From: CAZUQP01 sp964622455
GTDB taxonomy: Bacteria; Pseudomonadota; Gammaproteobacteria; DSM-16500
Assembly (NCBI GenBank): GCA_964622455.1
Contig: CAZUQP010000032.1
Coordinates: forward strand, 92,762 to 156,761
DNA length: 64,000 nucleotides
Direction: 5' to 3'
Part shown: positions 63,963 through 64,000 of the stretch, one piece after another
Numbering within the stretch: position 1 is the first letter of the stretch
How the letters are laid out: each line of letters starts with the position of its first letter
Position numbers and translations under genes: made by a program
The notes under the pieces: generated by a model
Seen by the model: the letters and a program-made list of their open reading frames with translations, nothing else
What the model was told of the DNA's origin: nothing
The model's database searches: none

Positions 63963-64000
63963 TAGGGTCTGTTGACAATTGAAATTTTTTAATCATTTTA
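63963..64000. repeat. Left arm of a second copy of the inverted-repeat element (cut by window end)
   Basis: The last 38 bases match the left arm of the element at 17986-18023 with two differences (G for A at position 4, A for C at position 15). They begin with the same outer TA. The rest of this copy lies outside the window; it could be another short element or the end of a full insertion sequence. Confidence 0.85.

Noticed and set aside
56041..64000. Integrated prophage or integrative element after tRNA-Leu
   Set aside because: No integrase, no direct repeat of the tRNA 3' end and no phage genes were seen in the downstream sequence.

Overview
The window is about 64 kb of an AT-rich gammaproteobacterial chromosome. 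Gene content and style point to the order Legionellales, most like Coxiellaceae relatives such as Aquicella, Rickettsiella or Berkiella. This placement is an inference from a SufBCDSU-SufA-SufT operon, a fused FolK-FolP, a TyrP-type transporter, a candidate effector-like cysteine protease and several eukaryote-like enzymes. No 16S or marker-gene comparison was possible. Most of the window is housekeeping sequence with short accessory insertions.

Layout. 1-7.9 kb: end of a peptide transporter, a KAP-family P-loop NTPase, then a TpsB outer-membrane transporter, a CHASE2 adenylate cyclase and a FecR-domain protein that look like one surface/signalling module. 8.2-10.5 kb: a class II aaRS-like enzyme, then orotate phosphoribosyltransferase and OMP decarboxylase of the animal UMP-synthase type, adjacent in one frame and separated by a single stop codon. 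11-18 kb: pckA, yggS, a DUF4015 hydrolase, proC, yggT, rdgB and an ABC exporter pair. A 133-bp perfect inverted-repeat element sits on the stop codon of the exporter permease. 18-21.9 kb: two small membrane proteins, coq7, tgt, mgtC, a DUF1640 coiled coil and grxD. 21.9-27.9 kb: the SUF Fe-S assembly operon on the minus strand. 28-38 kb: a Kv-beta-like aldo-keto reductase, folate genes (folB, folKP, folC) and a sugar/glycosyltransferase block with a CDP-tyvelose-type epimerase.

38-46.5 kb: a replication-origin-type neighbourhood (rpmH, rnpA, yidD, yidC, mnmE, mnmG, rsmG, parA) with an AT-rich, possibly oriC-bearing gap. There is no dnaA beside rpmH and no parB after parA. A small toxin-antitoxin-like island (DUF4160, DUF2442, Phd and two tiny frames) lies between mnmE and mnmG. 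46.5-49.4 kb: a large candidate effector with a cysteine-protease-like Cys/His/Asp set, and a small secreted protein. 49.5-53.6 kb: a TyrP-like transporter and the ubiquinone genes ubiE-ubiJ-ubiB. These are followed by GC-rich tandem and palindromic repeats. 53.8-56.3 kb: dacB, two small genes, tRNA-Leu and an XRE regulator. 56.3-59.6 kb: a copper block made of an HMA-MauE fusion and a multicopper oxidase whose C-terminus is a CopB-like outer-membrane domain. 59.6-63.9 kb: the dTDP-L-rhamnose operon rmlACDB and a methyltransferase. The last 38 bases are the left end of a second copy of the inverted-repeat element.

How the genes fit together. Several blocks are complete pathways or near-complete complexes: SUF assembly, dTDP-rhamnose, and the UbiE/J/B segment of ubiquinone synthesis together with coq7. 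The observations most worth a second look are the split animal-like UMP synthase, the CopA-CopB fusion, the candidate cysteine-protease effector, the mnmE-mnmG island and the TA-flanked repeat element.
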